A stretch of 64,000 nucleotides of DNA from CAYUKK01 sp964445305 (GTDB taxonomy: Bacteria; Acidobacteriota; Aminicenantia; Aminicenantales; UBA8522). Position 1 is the first letter of the stretch; each line of letters starts with the position of its first letter. The position numbers and the translations under genes are program-made. Where the stretch lies: assembly GCA_964445305.1 (NCBI GenBank), contig CAYUKK010000020.1, positions 16,416 through 80,415 of the forward strand, in the 5' to 3' direction. Under the pieces are notes generated by a model. The model worked only from the letters and a program-made list of their open reading frames with translations. It made no database searches and was not told the DNA's origin. Below are positions 15,987 to 23,962 of this stretch, in pieces.

Positions 15987-18107
15987 TTGAAAATTTGCTA
16001 CTTCCTTTGCTTGGGCGCCCTGACCATCTTGTGTTTGCCTGTCGAAGCTTACATCGGCCCTGGGGCTGGTTTCGCCTTCCTCTCTTCCTTCCTCGTTTTC
16101 TTTCTCACCTTTTTTCTGGCCTTGTTTTCTTTCCTTTCCTGGCCAATTCGATTCTTTTTCCGTCTGCTCAAGGGAAAAAGAGCTTATCGGAAAGCTCAAG
16201 TCGGTCGAATTGTCATCATCGGGCTTGACGGTTTGGAACCCAAGCTGGTGGAAAAATACATGGCGGAAGGCAAATTGCCGCACCTGGCCAAGCTCCGTAA
16301 AGTCGGAAGCTACACAAGACTCCGAACCACGACGCCGGCCATTTCTCCAGTCGCCTGGTCTTCTTTCATGACCGGAACCGAGCCATCCAAGCACAACATT
16401 TTCGACTTTCTGCGTCGAGAACCCAAGACCTACCTGCCCGAACTCTCCTCAGCTCGCATCGGCCCACCCCGCCGCGTCTTATCCATAGGAAAATACAGAC
16501 TGCCTCTGGCCAGGCCCGAAATCAGGAATTATCGAAAAAGCATTCCCTTTTGGAAAACTCTCGGCGAGGCTGGCATTTTCAGCACTGTGCTGCGGGTTCC
16601 CATCACCTTTCCGCCCGAAAAATTTGCTGGCCATCTCCTCGCCGGCATGTGCACACCCGACCTCAAAGGGAGCCAGGGGACGTTCGCTTTTTACACCACC
16701 AACAAGAGTAAAGTCCACCGAAAAGAGGGCGGCATAGTCATTCCCGTCGACGTTGTGGACGGTCGCATCCAGACCTACGTTTCTGGGCCTGAGAATTCGC
16801 TCTTGAAAAAACCAGAGGAAATCCGCCTTCCGCTGATTATCCGCATCGACGCTGGCCGAGGCGAAGCGGTGCTCGCTGTTTCTGGTGAGCGGTTCAGGCT
16901 CAAGCCACGAGTTTTTTCTCCCTGGATCAGGCTCGTTTTCCGAGCCGGGCTGGGGATTAAAATCCGCGCCATTGCCAAGTTTTATGTTTCCTCGCTCGAG
17001 CCGGACTTCGAGATGTACGTTACCCCGCTCAACATCGACCCAGAAAAACCGGCTCTCCCCATTGCCCATCCTTTCCTCTATTCTGTCTACTTGAGCAAGC
17101 TCCTGGGAAGCTTCATCACGCTGGGAGAAGCCAACGACACTTGGGCGTTGAATGAAGGAGTGTTGAAGGAAGACGCCTTCCTCGAACTCACCTACTCCAA
17201 CCATGCCGAATGGGAAGCGATGCTTTTCAACGCCATCGACAAGACGAGAAAAGGAGTGGTCGTTTGTGTCTTTGAAACAACGGACAGCATCCAGCACATG
17301 TTCTGGCGCTATCTTGATTCCCATCATCCTGCCCTGAAAACCACGACCCCGACGATGAACGCTCGCGTCATCGAGGAGCTTTACCAGCGCATGGACGACC
17401 TCGTGGGAAGAGTGAGCCAAAAAGCGGGTCCGCGGAGCTTGCTCTTGGTCATGTCCGACCATGGTTTCGCCTCCTTCCGCCGCGGCGTCAACCTGAATTC
17501 ATGGCTTTACACTAACGGATACCTCTCTCTCAAGGATGGGAAAGAAGAAAGCGAGGAATGGCACAAGGACGTCGATTGGGAAAGGACAAGAGCTTATGCC
17601 CTTGGTCTGGGCGGCCTCTACATCAACCAGAAGGGCCGGGAAGCCCAAGGCATCGTTTCACCTGGCCAGGAAACAGAGGTTCTTAAAGCAGAGCTCATCA
17701 AAAAGTTGCGCCTTCTCCGGGACGAGGAAAAAGGAGAAGTGGCTATCACGGAAGTTTACGATAGCGAGCGCCTTTATGCCGGCCCATACAAAGAGAATGC
17801 CCCCGACCTCATCATCGGTTACAATCAGGGTTACCGGGCGTCCTGGGATGGAGTGACGGGAAAAGTCTCCCGGCGTGTTTTTGAGGATAACCTCAAAGCC
17901 TGGAGTGGAGACCATTGCATCGACCCGACGCATGTCCCCGGCGTGCTCTTCTCCAGCTGGAAGCTGAGCGCCACATCACCCTCGATCATGGATATCGCCC
18001 CGACCGTGTTGAGCCTTTTTGGCCTGCCCATCCCTGCTCACATGGACGGCAAGCCCCTTTTCGAAAGAGGGTCGAGCTTTTCGAAGAAGAAAGGAAAAGA
18101 AAAATGA
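15987..18107 (+). CDS. Alkaline-phosphatase-superfamily phosphodiesterase, membrane-anchored paralogue (2 of 3)
   Basis: About 706 residues. The N-terminus has a signal-like segment (KICYFLCLGALTILCLPVEA), the motif YIGPGAGFAF, and a second hydrophobic stretch (FLVFFLTFFLALFSFLSWPI), so it is anchored in the inner membrane. The enzyme domain follows: GLDGLEPKLVEKYM, TPAISPVAWSSFMTG, TTDSIQHMFWR, MSDHGFASFRRGVNLN and WSGDHCIDP. The start is uncertain. A frame open from 15738 contains a dispersed repeat and looks intergenic, so I place the start at the TTG at 15987, though GGAGGGAAG at 15958 is too far from it to be decisive. The stop overlaps the next ATG. Substrate unknown. Confidence 0.82.
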   Translation: MKICYFLCLGALTILCLPVEAYIGPGAGFAFLSSFLVFFLTFFLALFSFLSWPIRFFFRLLKGKRAYRKAQVGRIVIIGLDGLEPKLVEKYMAEGKLPHLAKLRKVGSYTRLRTTTPAISPVAWSSFMTGTEPSKHNIFDFLRREPKTYLPELSSARIGPPRRVLSIGKYRLPLARPEIRNYRKSIPFWKTLGEAGIFSTVLRVPITFPPEKFAGHLLAGMCTPDLKGSQGTFAFYTTNKSKVHRKEGGIVIPVDVVDGRIQTYVSGPENSLLKKPEEIRLPLIIRIDAGRGEAVLAVSGERFRLKPRVFSPWIRLVFRAGLGIKIRAIAKFYVSSLEPDFEMYVTPLNIDPEKPALPIAHPFLYSVYLSKLLGSFITLGEANDTWALNEGVLKEDAFLELTYSNHAEWEAMLFNAIDKTRKGVVVCVFETTDSIQHMFWRYLDSHHPALKTTTPTMNARVIEELYQRMDDLVGRVSQKAGPRSLLLVMSDHGFASFRRGVNLNSWLYTNGYLSLKDGKEESEEWHKDVDWERTRAYALGLGGLYINQKGREAQGIVSPGQETEVLKAELIKKLRLLRDEEKGEVAITEVYDSERLYAGPYKENAPDLIIGYNQGYRASWDGVTGKVSRRVFEDNLKAWSGDHCIDPTHVPGVLFSSWKLSATSPSIMDIAPTVLSLFGLPIPAHMDGKPLFERGSSFSKKKGKEK

Positions 18108-20101
18108 ACCCGATAAAAAGAAGAGACTTCCTCAAGTGGGGGGTCGTCACTACCTCTTTTCTGGCCTGGGGCGGCAACCCACCGCTCATCTCCAAGACAG
18201 GAGGAAAAAGGGAGACAGGGACGAAAATCCTCGTCCTCGGGTTTGATGGCCTCGACCCCCGCCTTCTCGCGAGATGGATGGAGGAAGGAAGGCTCCCCGC
18301 ATTCCAGCGTCTGGCCAATCAAGGCAGTTTCCAGCCCCTCCAGACCAGCATCCCGCCCCAGAGCCCTGTCGCCTGGGCAAATTTCATCACCGGCATGGAC
18401 CCTGGTGGTCATGGCATTTTCGACTTCATGCACCGCGACCCAAGCTCCTACATTCCCATTTTCTCTGCCTCTTCGACCGAAGAAGCCAAATCGACGGTCA
18501 AGCTGGGAAACTTAGTCCTCCCTCTTGGTGGAGGAAAAGTAAGGAATCTCATCCGTGGCCCGGCCTTCTGGCAGTTACTTGAGGAAGACGATATCCCGGC
18601 CACAATCTTTAAGATGCCGTCCAACTATCCGCCCGTGCCGACCAAACAAAGGACTCTCTCCGGGATGGGAACACCGGACATCAAGGGCTATTATGGCCTT
18701 TTCAATTATTATACGACGCAGCCCATCGAGATCAACGAAGACATCGGCGGCGGCCGTATCCACAGGGTTCAGGTCGTCAACAACACGGTCGAGGCCAGCC
18801 TGCCAGGCCCGACGAATACCTTCCGCCGAGACAGGCCTGAGTCCACTCTCAATTTCAAGGTGATTCTGGACCCTGTCCATCCCGTGGCCAAGATTACCTA
18901 TCCAGGAGAAGAGTTTATCCTGCGGGAGAGAGAATGGAGCGGCTGGAAAAGAGTTCGTTTCCATCTTATCCCTACCCAGAGCGTCAGCGGCATCTGCATG
19001 TTTTACCTCAAGGAAATCAGGCCTCACTTCAAGCTCTACGTCTCAGCTATCCACATCGACCCAGCCGAACCTGCTCTCCCCATTTCGACTCCAGAGAGCT
19101 ACGCCAAGGAACTCGAGAAAAAATTTGGCCCCTTCTTCACTAAGGGTTTACCCGCTGACACCAGTGCCCTCGACCACGATGTCCTCGACGAGGGAGAGTT
19201 CCTCGAGCAGGACAACATGGTTCTGGAAGAACGCAAGCGAATGTTCGAGTATGAATTCAATCGCTTTGATTCGGGGCTTCTCTTTTATTACGTCTCGAGC
19301 ACGGACCAGCGACAGCACATGTTCTGGCGGCTTCTCGATGAGAGTCATCCGATGTACGACGCTCAGCTGGCCTCCAAATATGGCCGGACCATCGAGAATA
19401 TCTATATCGAGGCCGACATGCTCCTCGACAGAGTCCTTCAGAGAATATCCCGCGACACCCTCCTTCTCGTCATGTCTGACCACGGGTTCAACCCCTTCCG
19501 CAGGGGTTTCAACCTTAACACTTGGCTCTTCGAAAACGGCTATCACAGGCTGCGCAACCCCTGGCGCCGCGAGGAGAGCAGCCTCTTCGATAACACCGAT
19601 TGGTCAAGAACGAAGGCTTATGGAGTGGGTCTCAACGGTCTCTATCTTAACCTGCGAGGCCGGGAAAGGGAGGGTATCGTCAACCCCGGCGCGGAGAGTG
19701 ACAACCTCCTCCATGAACTCGCCCGGCGGCTCGAGGAGGTCACCGACCCGAAGACCGGCCAGCGCGCCATCCTCCACGCTTACATCACCAAGGAAGTCTA
19801 TCAAGGCAGGCATCTCGAGCATGCGCCAGATATAGTCCTCGGGTTCAACTACGGCTACCGGATTTCCTGGGGATCTCCGCTCGGCAGGTTCCCGCGCTCG
19901 GTCTTCGAGGACAACACAGAAAAATGGAGCGGCGACCACATGAGCGCGCCGGATGTCATCCCCGGCATTCTCCTGACCAATCGCCCGGTTAAAGCCTCCC
20001 GACCCGCCCTCCATGACCTCACGGCGACCATCCTCAGCGTTTACGGCATTCCGAAGCCAAAGGAGATGATTGGCCGCTCCATCTTCGAAGAAGGAGGATA
20101 A
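18104..20101 (+). CDS. Alkaline-phosphatase-superfamily phosphodiesterase, Tat-exported paralogue (3 of 3)
   Basis: A 665-residue protein that starts at the ATG overlapping the previous stop (ATGA). The N-terminus is a twin-arginine signal (KRRDFLKWGVVTTSFLAW), so it is folded with its metals before export to the periplasm. Catalytic motifs are intact: GFDGLDPRLLARWM, IPPQSPVAWANFITG, SSTDQRQHMFWRLLDESH, MSDHGFNPFRRGFNLNTWL and WSGDHMSAPDVIPG. It is closest to paralogue 2, including a shared insert (IHIDPAEPALPIS). The frame is open 63 codons further upstream, but that part overlaps paralogue 2. Substrate unknown; nucleotide, phospholipid head-group or glycan phosphodiesters are possible. Confidence 0.88.
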   Translation: MNPIKRRDFLKWGVVTTSFLAWGGNPPLISKTGGKRETGTKILVLGFDGLDPRLLARWMEEGRLPAFQRLANQGSFQPLQTSIPPQSPVAWANFITGMDPGGHGIFDFMHRDPSSYIPIFSASSTEEAKSTVKLGNLVLPLGGGKVRNLIRGPAFWQLLEEDDIPATIFKMPSNYPPVPTKQRTLSGMGTPDIKGYYGLFNYYTTQPIEINEDIGGGRIHRVQVVNNTVEASLPGPTNTFRRDRPESTLNFKVILDPVHPVAKITYPGEEFILREREWSGWKRVRFHLIPTQSVSGICMFYLKEIRPHFKLYVSAIHIDPAEPALPISTPESYAKELEKKFGPFFTKGLPADTSALDHDVLDEGEFLEQDNMVLEERKRMFEYEFNRFDSGLLFYYVSSTDQRQHMFWRLLDESHPMYDAQLASKYGRTIENIYIEADMLLDRVLQRISRDTLLLVMSDHGFNPFRRGFNLNTWLFENGYHRLRNPWRREESSLFDNTDWSRTKAYGVGLNGLYLNLRGREREGIVNPGAESDNLLHELARRLEEVTDPKTGQRAILHAYITKEVYQGRHLEHAPDIVLGFNYGYRISWGSPLGRFPRSVFEDNTEKWSGDHMSAPDVIPGILLTNRPVKASRPALHDLTATILSVYGIPKPKEMIGRSIFEEGG

Positions 20102-20102
20102 A

Positions 20103-20294
20103 TTGGGAAAATCCAAAGTCAAACTACCTAAGGACCTTCTGGAGAGGGTCAAGAAGTTAGCCCGCTTGGCGGGCTATTCCTCAGCCGAGGAGTTCATCGT
20201 CCATTGCCTGGAAAAGGAAATCGTCAAGCTCGAGGAAGCACAGTCAGAAGAAGAGGTTAAGAAAAAGCTCAAAGGGTTGGGCTATATTTCCTGA
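20103..20294 (+). CDS. Small ribbon-helix-helix-like protein
   Basis: A 63-residue protein. AAGGAGG at 20092-20098 sits 4 bp before a TTG, which I take as the start; the next in-frame upstream ATG lies inside the preceding gene. The first 35 residues (VKLPKDLLERVKKLARLAGYSSAEEFIVHCLEKEI) have the beta-helix-helix pattern of CopG/Arc-type DNA-binding proteins. The rest is a charged helix ending KKLKGLGYIS, a tail often seen at the end of sulfatase/phosphatase-superfamily proteins (from memory). It sits 1 bp after the third phosphatase gene, so a regulator or partner of that cluster is a fair inference. Confidence 0.7.
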   Translation: MGKSKVKLPKDLLERVKKLARLAGYSSAEEFIVHCLEKEIVKLEEAQSEEEVKKKLKGLGYIS

Positions 20295-20318
20295 AACGGA
20301 GGTTAATCCTTAGCTCCA

Positions 20319-21146
20319 ATGGGGTTTCTTAATTCGATTCTCGGCCGGGTCTTCAGCCTTCTCTTTCTGCCCTGGCGTTCTCTCAACCCCTGGCTGGCGA
20401 TGATTTTTATTTCCTTTCTCACTGGCCTGTTCATGCTTTTTATCTTTCGCTGGACGTCGAACCAGGCGGGAATTCGCCAGGCCAAGAACACAATCAAAGC
20501 CCATCTTCTCGAGATTCGCCTCTACAAAGACAGCCTGCCCATCGCGCTTCAAGCCTACGGGAAAATCCTCCGCTCCAACCTAAAATATGTTGCTTTATCG
20601 GCCAAACCCATGCTCGTCATGCTCCTTCCTCTTCTCCTTGCCCTCACCCATCTCAACCTCTGGTTTGGCTATGAACCTCTGCGCGTTGGCGATGCGACCA
20701 TCCTCAAAATTTTTTGGGATAAAAACGTCATCCCTTTGAACACCGAGGTCGAGCTCGAAACTCCGGATGGCCTTGCCGTAGAAACTTTGCCCCTTCGCCT
20801 CGAAGAAGCGAGGGAAACCAACTGGCGCATCCGAGCCGAAAAAGAAGGTTTTTACGTGCTGAAAATCAAGCCTGGAGGTGTGGCCTCCATTTCAACCGCT
20901 GTGGTTGTTGGAACTCGTTCTTTGGCCCCCATTTGCCCCCGGCGCTCCCAACGCTTCCTTGATAACCTTTTCTACCCCGGCCAAAAGCCCCTCCCCTCTT
21001 TCACATCCATCCAGTCGGTCGAAATCAAGTACCCCGCCCGACGAATGACCTTCTTCGGTCTGAAACTCCATTGGCTCATTCCCTATTTCTTTTTATCCCT
21101 CGTCTTCGGGTTTGCCCTAAAGCGTCCCTTAGGAGTGGAAATCTAA
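20319..21146 (+). CDS. Membrane protein of unknown function, last gene of the phosphatase-superfamily cluster
   Basis: 275 residues. One membrane segment near 24-45 is followed by an amphipathic helical stretch (IRQAKNTIKAHLLEIRLYKDSLPIALQAYGKI style), a second segment at about 95-113, a soluble beta-rich domain of some 110 residues, and a last segment at about 250-268. The TM / charged helices / TM order faintly recalls Oxa1-superfamily (EMC3/DUF106) proteins, but no motif proves this. GGAGG stands 16 bp before the ATG, farther than usual. It follows the small protein by 24 bp and is likely co-transcribed with the three phosphodiesterases. Confidence 0.7.
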   Translation: MGFLNSILGRVFSLLFLPWRSLNPWLAMIFISFLTGLFMLFIFRWTSNQAGIRQAKNTIKAHLLEIRLYKDSLPIALQAYGKILRSNLKYVALSAKPMLVMLLPLLLALTHLNLWFGYEPLRVGDATILKIFWDKNVIPLNTEVELETPDGLAVETLPLRLEEARETNWRIRAEKEGFYVLKIKPGGVASISTAVVVGTRSLAPICPRRSQRFLDNLFYPGQKPLPSFTSIQSVEIKYPARRMTFFGLKLHWLIPYFFLSLVFGFALKRPLGVEI

Positions 21147-21191
21147 CCCGAAACGAGCTATCATCGAGACCGAAAAGGAAAGGAGAAGCAG

Positions 21192-22316
21192 ATGAAAATC
21201 GAACATTTCAAGATGGAGCGTATGCAGTCGACTTGGGAAAACGTCGTTGCCTACAACCTTTCCGAGAGCGGCGTCCACCCCTTAACTCTCAATGAGCTGG
21301 TCAGCGAAGAAGAGCTCAAAGAAATAGCTAACTCGGGCCTTGGCTACAGCCAGACTAACGGCACGCCAGAATTGCGCGAGCAAATTGCCCATCTTTATCC
21401 TGGCCTTTCCATCGAGGAGATTCTGGTTACGACGGGATCCTCGGAGGCCAATTTTCTCCTCATGTGGAGCCTGGTCGAGAGAGGGGATGAAGTCGTCTTC
21501 ATGATGCCCAACTACATGCAGATGTGGGGGCTTTTGCGCGGCTTCGGAGCTGTAGTCAAGCCGTTCTGGTTGCGAGAGAGCCTGGCCTGGGCACCCGACC
21601 TCGATGAGTTGAAGAAAGTGGTCAGCAAGAGAACCAAGCTCATCATCCTCACCAACCCCAACAACCCGACCGGCGCCGTCCTGAGTGAAGAGGCCATGGA
21701 ATGCATCGTCGACCTGGCCGATGCGAGCGGAGCCTGGATTATCGCCGATGAAGTCTACCAAGGCGCGGAGCGAAGGGCCGACCCAACTCCAAGCTTTTTT
21801 GGAAAACACGAGCGCGTCGTTGTCGTCAACGGTCTTTCCAAAGCCTATGGCCTCCCCGGCGTCAGGATTGGCTGGATCGTCGGACCGATGGGTTTGATCC
21901 AGAAAATCTGGCCCTACCACGATTACACAACCATCTCCCCGAGCACCCTGAGCGACCGGTTAGCTCGCATCGCCTTGAGCCCTTCAACAAGAGAGAAAAT
22001 CCTGGCTCGAACTCGACATATCCTTCAACAGAATTTCCCAATTCTCCAGGCCTGGCTTGAAAAACAACCCGGTCTTTTTGATTTCATCCCCCCGCAGGCA
22101 GGAGCCATTGCCTACGTCCGCTACCACCTGCCCATCGATTCCCTCGACTTCGTCACCAGGCTCATCCAGGAAAAGAGCGTCCTCCTCGTTCCGGGCGAAC
22201 ATTTCGAGATGGGCCGCTACCTCCGCTTCGGCTATGGGGCAGAATGCCACTATCTCCAGCAGGGGCTGGCCCGGGTCAAGGATTTCATCCAGGAATTTCA
22301 GGCGGGCAAGTGTTAG
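21192..22316 (+). CDS. Aminotransferase class I/II (PLP-dependent)
   Basis: A 374-residue fold-type I aminotransferase. The PLP lysine lies in NGLSKAYGLPGVRIGW. Other family marks are LGYSQTNGTPELREQIA, TTGSSEANFLLMWSL, LTNPNNPTGAVL and IIADEVYQGAE. AAAGGAGAAGCAG gives a good ribosome site. It stands alone, followed by the convergent trpB2. The true amino donor is not evident; aspartate/aromatic-type and capreomycidine-synthase-like members share these motifs, so I leave the substrate open. Confidence 0.87.
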   Translation: MKIEHFKMERMQSTWENVVAYNLSESGVHPLTLNELVSEEELKEIANSGLGYSQTNGTPELREQIAHLYPGLSIEEILVTTGSSEANFLLMWSLVERGDEVVFMMPNYMQMWGLLRGFGAVVKPFWLRESLAWAPDLDELKKVVSKRTKLIILTNPNNPTGAVLSEEAMECIVDLADASGAWIIADEVYQGAERRADPTPSFFGKHERVVVVNGLSKAYGLPGVRIGWIVGPMGLIQKIWPYHDYTTISPSTLSDRLARIALSPSTREKILARTRHILQQNFPILQAWLEKQPGLFDFIPPQAGAIAYVRYHLPIDSLDFVTRLIQEKSVLLVPGEHFEMGRYLRFGYGAECHYLQQGLARVKDFIQEFQAGKC

Positions 22317-22471
22317 CTCTTTCAAGACCATTTTCCTGGATATGACGAGATGAGGCCCCCAACGAGGTGCCACAGCACCCTTCCGGGGCATGTAATTCTC
22401 CCCGTAGCGTTGACTTTGTCGTCCCATGGCTTGGCTTAAATTCTAATACTTCGGGGAAACGGTCATTGAGC

Positions 22472-23758
22472 TTATGAGCGAGAATTCAGGGCGAAAGCAG
22501 ATATGTCCAGGAAACCGTGGCCGGAGAGGTTAAAAAGGAGCACTTCCTCCCGACCCTGCTCCCTGGCCCTCAGGGCCTCATCAATGACAGCGGCAATAGC
22601 ATGGGCCGATTCAGGGGCGGGCAAAATCCCCTCCGACTTCAAAAAGAGCCGCGCGGCAGAGAAAACTTTCTCCTGGGAATAGGCCCTGGGTTCGATAATC
22701 CCCTTGTCGACAAGGTGGCTGACGAGAGGGGCCATGCCGTGGTAGCGAAGGCCCCCCGCATGGATCGAAGGCGGCACAAAATCCATGCCCAAAGTGTGCA
22801 TGTAAAGAAGGGGCGTCAACCCTACGCTATCGCCGTGGTCGTAGCGGAGATTTCCTTTCGTCAAGGAGGGGCACGCCTCTGGCTCGACGGCGATGAAGCG
22901 AGTCTTCGTCCGGCCTGTCAATCTTTTGCCGATAAAGGGAAAAGAAAGGCCGGCAAAGTTGGACCCTCCACCGACACAGCCAACGACGATATCCGGCTCT
23001 AAGCCCGCCTCGGCCAGCTGTTTCTCAGCTTCCAGCCCGATGATGGTCTGGTGCATGAGAACAGCGTCAAGGACAGAACCCAGGGAATATTTAGCGCCGG
23101 GCTGGCGGACCGCCGTTTCGACTGCTTCTGAGATGGCAATGCCCAAGCTTCCGGGATGGTCGGGGTCCTGGGCGAAGAATTTTCTTCCCGCTTCCGTCAA
23201 GGCACTGGGGCTCTCCACGACGGAAGCCCCGAAGAGTTCCATCAAAATTCTCCGGCCAGGTTTCTGGCGATGGCTGATACGGACCATGAAAACCTTGACC
23301 GAGATACCGAAAGTGGAACCGGCATGGGCCAGGGCCGATCCCCACTGTCCAGCGCCCGTTTCCGTGGTTAGAGTTTCGACTCCATCCTGGGCAGCAAGGT
23401 AGGCTTGCATGAGGGCCGTGTTGCTCTTATGGCTTCCCGTCGGGCCTACTCCCTCGTACTTGTAAAAAATCCGGGCTGGAGTTGATAGCGCTTCTCGTAG
23501 CGCGCTGGCATAGACAAGGGGAGTTGGCCGATAAACCGAGAATGCCTTCCGAACCTCGCCAGGAATGGGAATTTCCCTGGCCGAGGAAATCTCCTGGGCG
23601 ATGAACCCCCGCGGAAAAATGATTTCGAGCTCTTCTGGTCGAAGCGGCTCTTTAGTCTGCGGGTTGAGCGGGGGTTTCGGCAAGTCATCCAAGTCTGCCT
23701 TGATGTTATAGAAAGCCTGGGGCAAGATATCGCTTTCTCTTGAAGAGAATCTTTCCAT
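22472..23758 (-). CDS. trpB2: TrpB-like PLP-dependent enzyme (TrpB2)
   Basis: A 428-residue tryptophan synthase beta-like protein of the TrpB2 class, which carries an extra N-terminal block and joins indole with serine to give tryptophan. Seen here: RPTPLVYASALREAL, the PLP lysine in GPTGSHKSNTALMQAY, TETGAGQWGSALA, and the phosphate-binding glycines in GCVGGGSNFAGL. No trpA, trpC or other trp gene is near, as is usual for TrpB2. AGGAGGTTAAAG precedes the ATG. Upstream lie a promoter and a leader ORF with two adjacent Trp codons, described separately, which suggests control by tryptophan supply. Single-gene unit. Confidence 0.92.
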   Translation of the reverse strand: MERFSSRESDILPQAFYNIKADLDDLPKPPLNPQTKEPLRPEELEIIFPRGFIAQEISSAREIPIPGEVRKAFSVYRPTPLVYASALREALSTPARIFYKYEGVGPTGSHKSNTALMQAYLAAQDGVETLTTETGAGQWGSALAHAGSTFGISVKVFMVRISHRQKPGRRILMELFGASVVESPSALTEAGRKFFAQDPDHPGSLGIAISEAVETAVRQPGAKYSLGSVLDAVLMHQTIIGLEAEKQLAEAGLEPDIVVGCVGGGSNFAGLSFPFIGKRLTGRTKTRFIAVEPEACPSLTKGNLRYDHGDSVGLTPLLYMHTLGMDFVPPSIHAGGLRYHGMAPLVSHLVDKGIIEPRAYSQEKVFSAARLFLKSEGILPAPESAHAIAAVIDEALRAREQGREEVLLFNLSGHGFLDISAFALNSRS

Positions 23759-23760
23759 CT

Positions 23761-23780
23761 TTAACCTCCTTTTGGAGCGT
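23761..23780 (-). promoter_or_regulatory. Possible Shine-Dalgarno-sequestering hairpin before trpB2
   Basis: On the minus strand CTCC-AAAA-GGAG can pair over the AGGAGG ribosome site. The stem is only 4 bp, so this is weak. Confidence 0.3.
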
Positions 23781-23782
23781 AG

Positions 23783-23802
23783 AAAAAAATCCCTTTGGAT
23801 TC
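23783..23802 (-). terminator. Putative attenuator terminator hairpin before trpB2
   Basis: On the minus strand GAATCC-AAAG-GGATTT forms a 6-bp stem (one G-U) running into a tract of seven T. It lies after the leader ORF and before the Shine-Dalgarno site, the position of a trp attenuator. The stem has only two G-C pairs, so strength is modest. A second AATCC copy at the leader stop codon could pair with GGATT and act as antiterminator. Confidence 0.45.
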
Positions 23803-23830
23803 ATTGGAATAAAAATGAAGATGAGGTGGA

Positions 23831-23917
23831 TTACTGGGCGGTGGAACCCGCCCACCAGAAAAGGAGGGAGATGCAAAGAACTTTCGGGAAAACGAGCGTC
23901 TTTTCCGGGCGCAGCAT
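23831..23917 (-). CDS. Putative Trp leader peptide (28 codons, tandem Trp)
   Basis: A short ORF in the trpB2 leader begins MLRPEKTLVF and ends LLFWWAGSTAQ, with adjacent TGG TGG codons seven codons before the stop. A 7-bp hairpin (TGGGCGG / CCGCCCA, 23835-23854) begins within the second Trp codon, and a second hairpin (GGAAAA / TTTTCC, 23887-23906) lies near its start. The ATG is 7 bp from the -10 box, so it would be translated from a leaderless mRNA. The layout matches a ribosome-stalling attenuator. The alternative is a decayed signal peptide, because the hydrophobic core and STAQ end also look like one. Confidence 0.55.
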   Translation of the reverse strand: MLRPEKTLVFPKVLCISLLFWWAGSTAQ

Positions 23918-23924
23918 GGTCCTT

Positions 23925-23952
23925 ATTTTATAAAATCACAGGCCGTTGTCAA
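23925..23952 (-). promoter_or_regulatory. Promoter of the trpB2 leader
   Basis: On the minus strand TTGACA (23952-23947), 16 bp, TAAAAT (23930-23925). It sits in the 200-bp gap between the upstream barrel gene and trpB2 and would give a leader of about 160 nt. Confidence 0.65.
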
Positions 23953-23962
23953 GAGCCCATTT

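Noticed and set aside
23835..23854. T-box riboswitch before trpB2
   Set aside because: The GGGCGG...CCGCCC hairpin resembles a T-box end superficially, but the conserved AGGGTGGNACCGCG element and specifier loop are missing; the leader ORF is a better explanation.
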